Shown piece by piece: positions 63,948-64,000 of a DNA stretch of 64,000 nucleotides. This DNA is from Methylobacterium sp. BTF04. Lineage in GTDB: Bacteria; Pseudomonadota; Alphaproteobacteria; Rhizobiales; Beijerinckiaceae. The notes under the pieces were generated by a model. That model had not been told where the DNA came from. It searched no databases and saw only the letters and a program-made list of their open reading frames with translations. The DNA lies in assembly GCF_010692745.1 (NCBI RefSeq), contig NZ_JAAHTB010000019.1, forward strand, positions 31,069 to 95,068, in the 5' to 3' direction. The position numbers were made by a program, and so were the translations under genes. The stretch's first letter is position 1; each line of letters starts with the position of its first letter.

Positions 63948-64000
63948 ATGGGCCGAAGCGATCTTGAGCGGCTGAGCCGCGAGGAGCTGATCGAGCTGGT
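63948..64000 (+). CDS. IS66-like transposase, N-terminal fragment cut by window end
   Basis: Only 17 codons are visible: MGRSDLERLSREELIEL. This matches the opening of many IS66-family transposases (LERLSREELIELVLRLQ). It points away from istB with a 53-base gap. Identification rests on this short stretch. Confidence 0.55.
   Translation, partial: MGRSDLERLSREELIEL

Overview
The window is GC-rich alphaproteobacterial chromosome, most likely Methylobacterium or Methylorubrum. The best clue is a pair of genes for the PQQ precursor peptide PqqA, the methanol-dehydrogenase cofactor precursor of methylotrophs. An LdtR-type MarR regulator beside a DUF6163 protein, an RpoH-type sigma factor and a cytochrome bo operon also fit Rhizobiales. 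The genus call is inference.

Layout. 1-8.7 kb: truncated glgX, a SHOCT protein, a spore-photoproduct-lyase-like radical SAM enzyme, a nucleoside deaminase, an NDUFS4-like complex I subunit, tRNA-Pro(TGG), a PilZ protein, two small proteins, a GST, a zinc-ribbon MBL-fold protein and a glycosyltransferase. 8.7-18.1 kb: rhodanese, an RND efflux pump (adaptor plus permease), tRNA-Pro(GGG), a c-di-GMP pair (HD-GYP and REC-GGDEF) and an MFS transporter. 18.4-28.7 kb: cyoABCD plus SURF1, a divergent DUF4188/TetR pair sharing two palindromic operators, a DHH phosphoesterase, dinB and mgtE. 29-45.7 kb: tandem orphan pqqA genes closed by strong terminators, the MarR/DUF6163 pair, a 3-hydroxyisobutyryl-CoA hydrolase-type enzyme, hemB, lipoprotein, RDD, bpt, a TonB siderophore receptor, purB, a D-amino-acid aminotransferase, purA, rpoH, an RluA-family pseudouridine synthase and tRNA-Glu(CTC).

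45.75-50 kb is a decayed mobile region directly after tRNA-Glu. It holds a frameshifted umuC 3' remnant, an SPFH protein, an IS256-family transposase remnant split by an IS630 element that itself carries an internal deletion, and an IS1-family transposase with an A7 frameshift site.

50.5-59.4 kb is a complete high-affinity potassium system: kdpF, A, B, C, D, E with two extra small membrane proteins, followed by a PtsN-like EIIA that may feed into KdpD. 59.4-63 kb is accessory: ynfA with an in-frame amber codon, a hydratase-like gene with small partners, a TAXI-type binding protein with an apparent C-terminal frameshift, and a DUF2934 protein. The window ends in an IS21-type istB with four tandem terminal repeats and the start of an IS66-like transposase.

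No CRISPR array, prophage module or obvious defence island was seen. The observations most worth following are the orphan tandem pqqA genes, the small membrane proteins in the kdp operon, the double-operator DUF4188/TetR switch and the nested insertion sequences.
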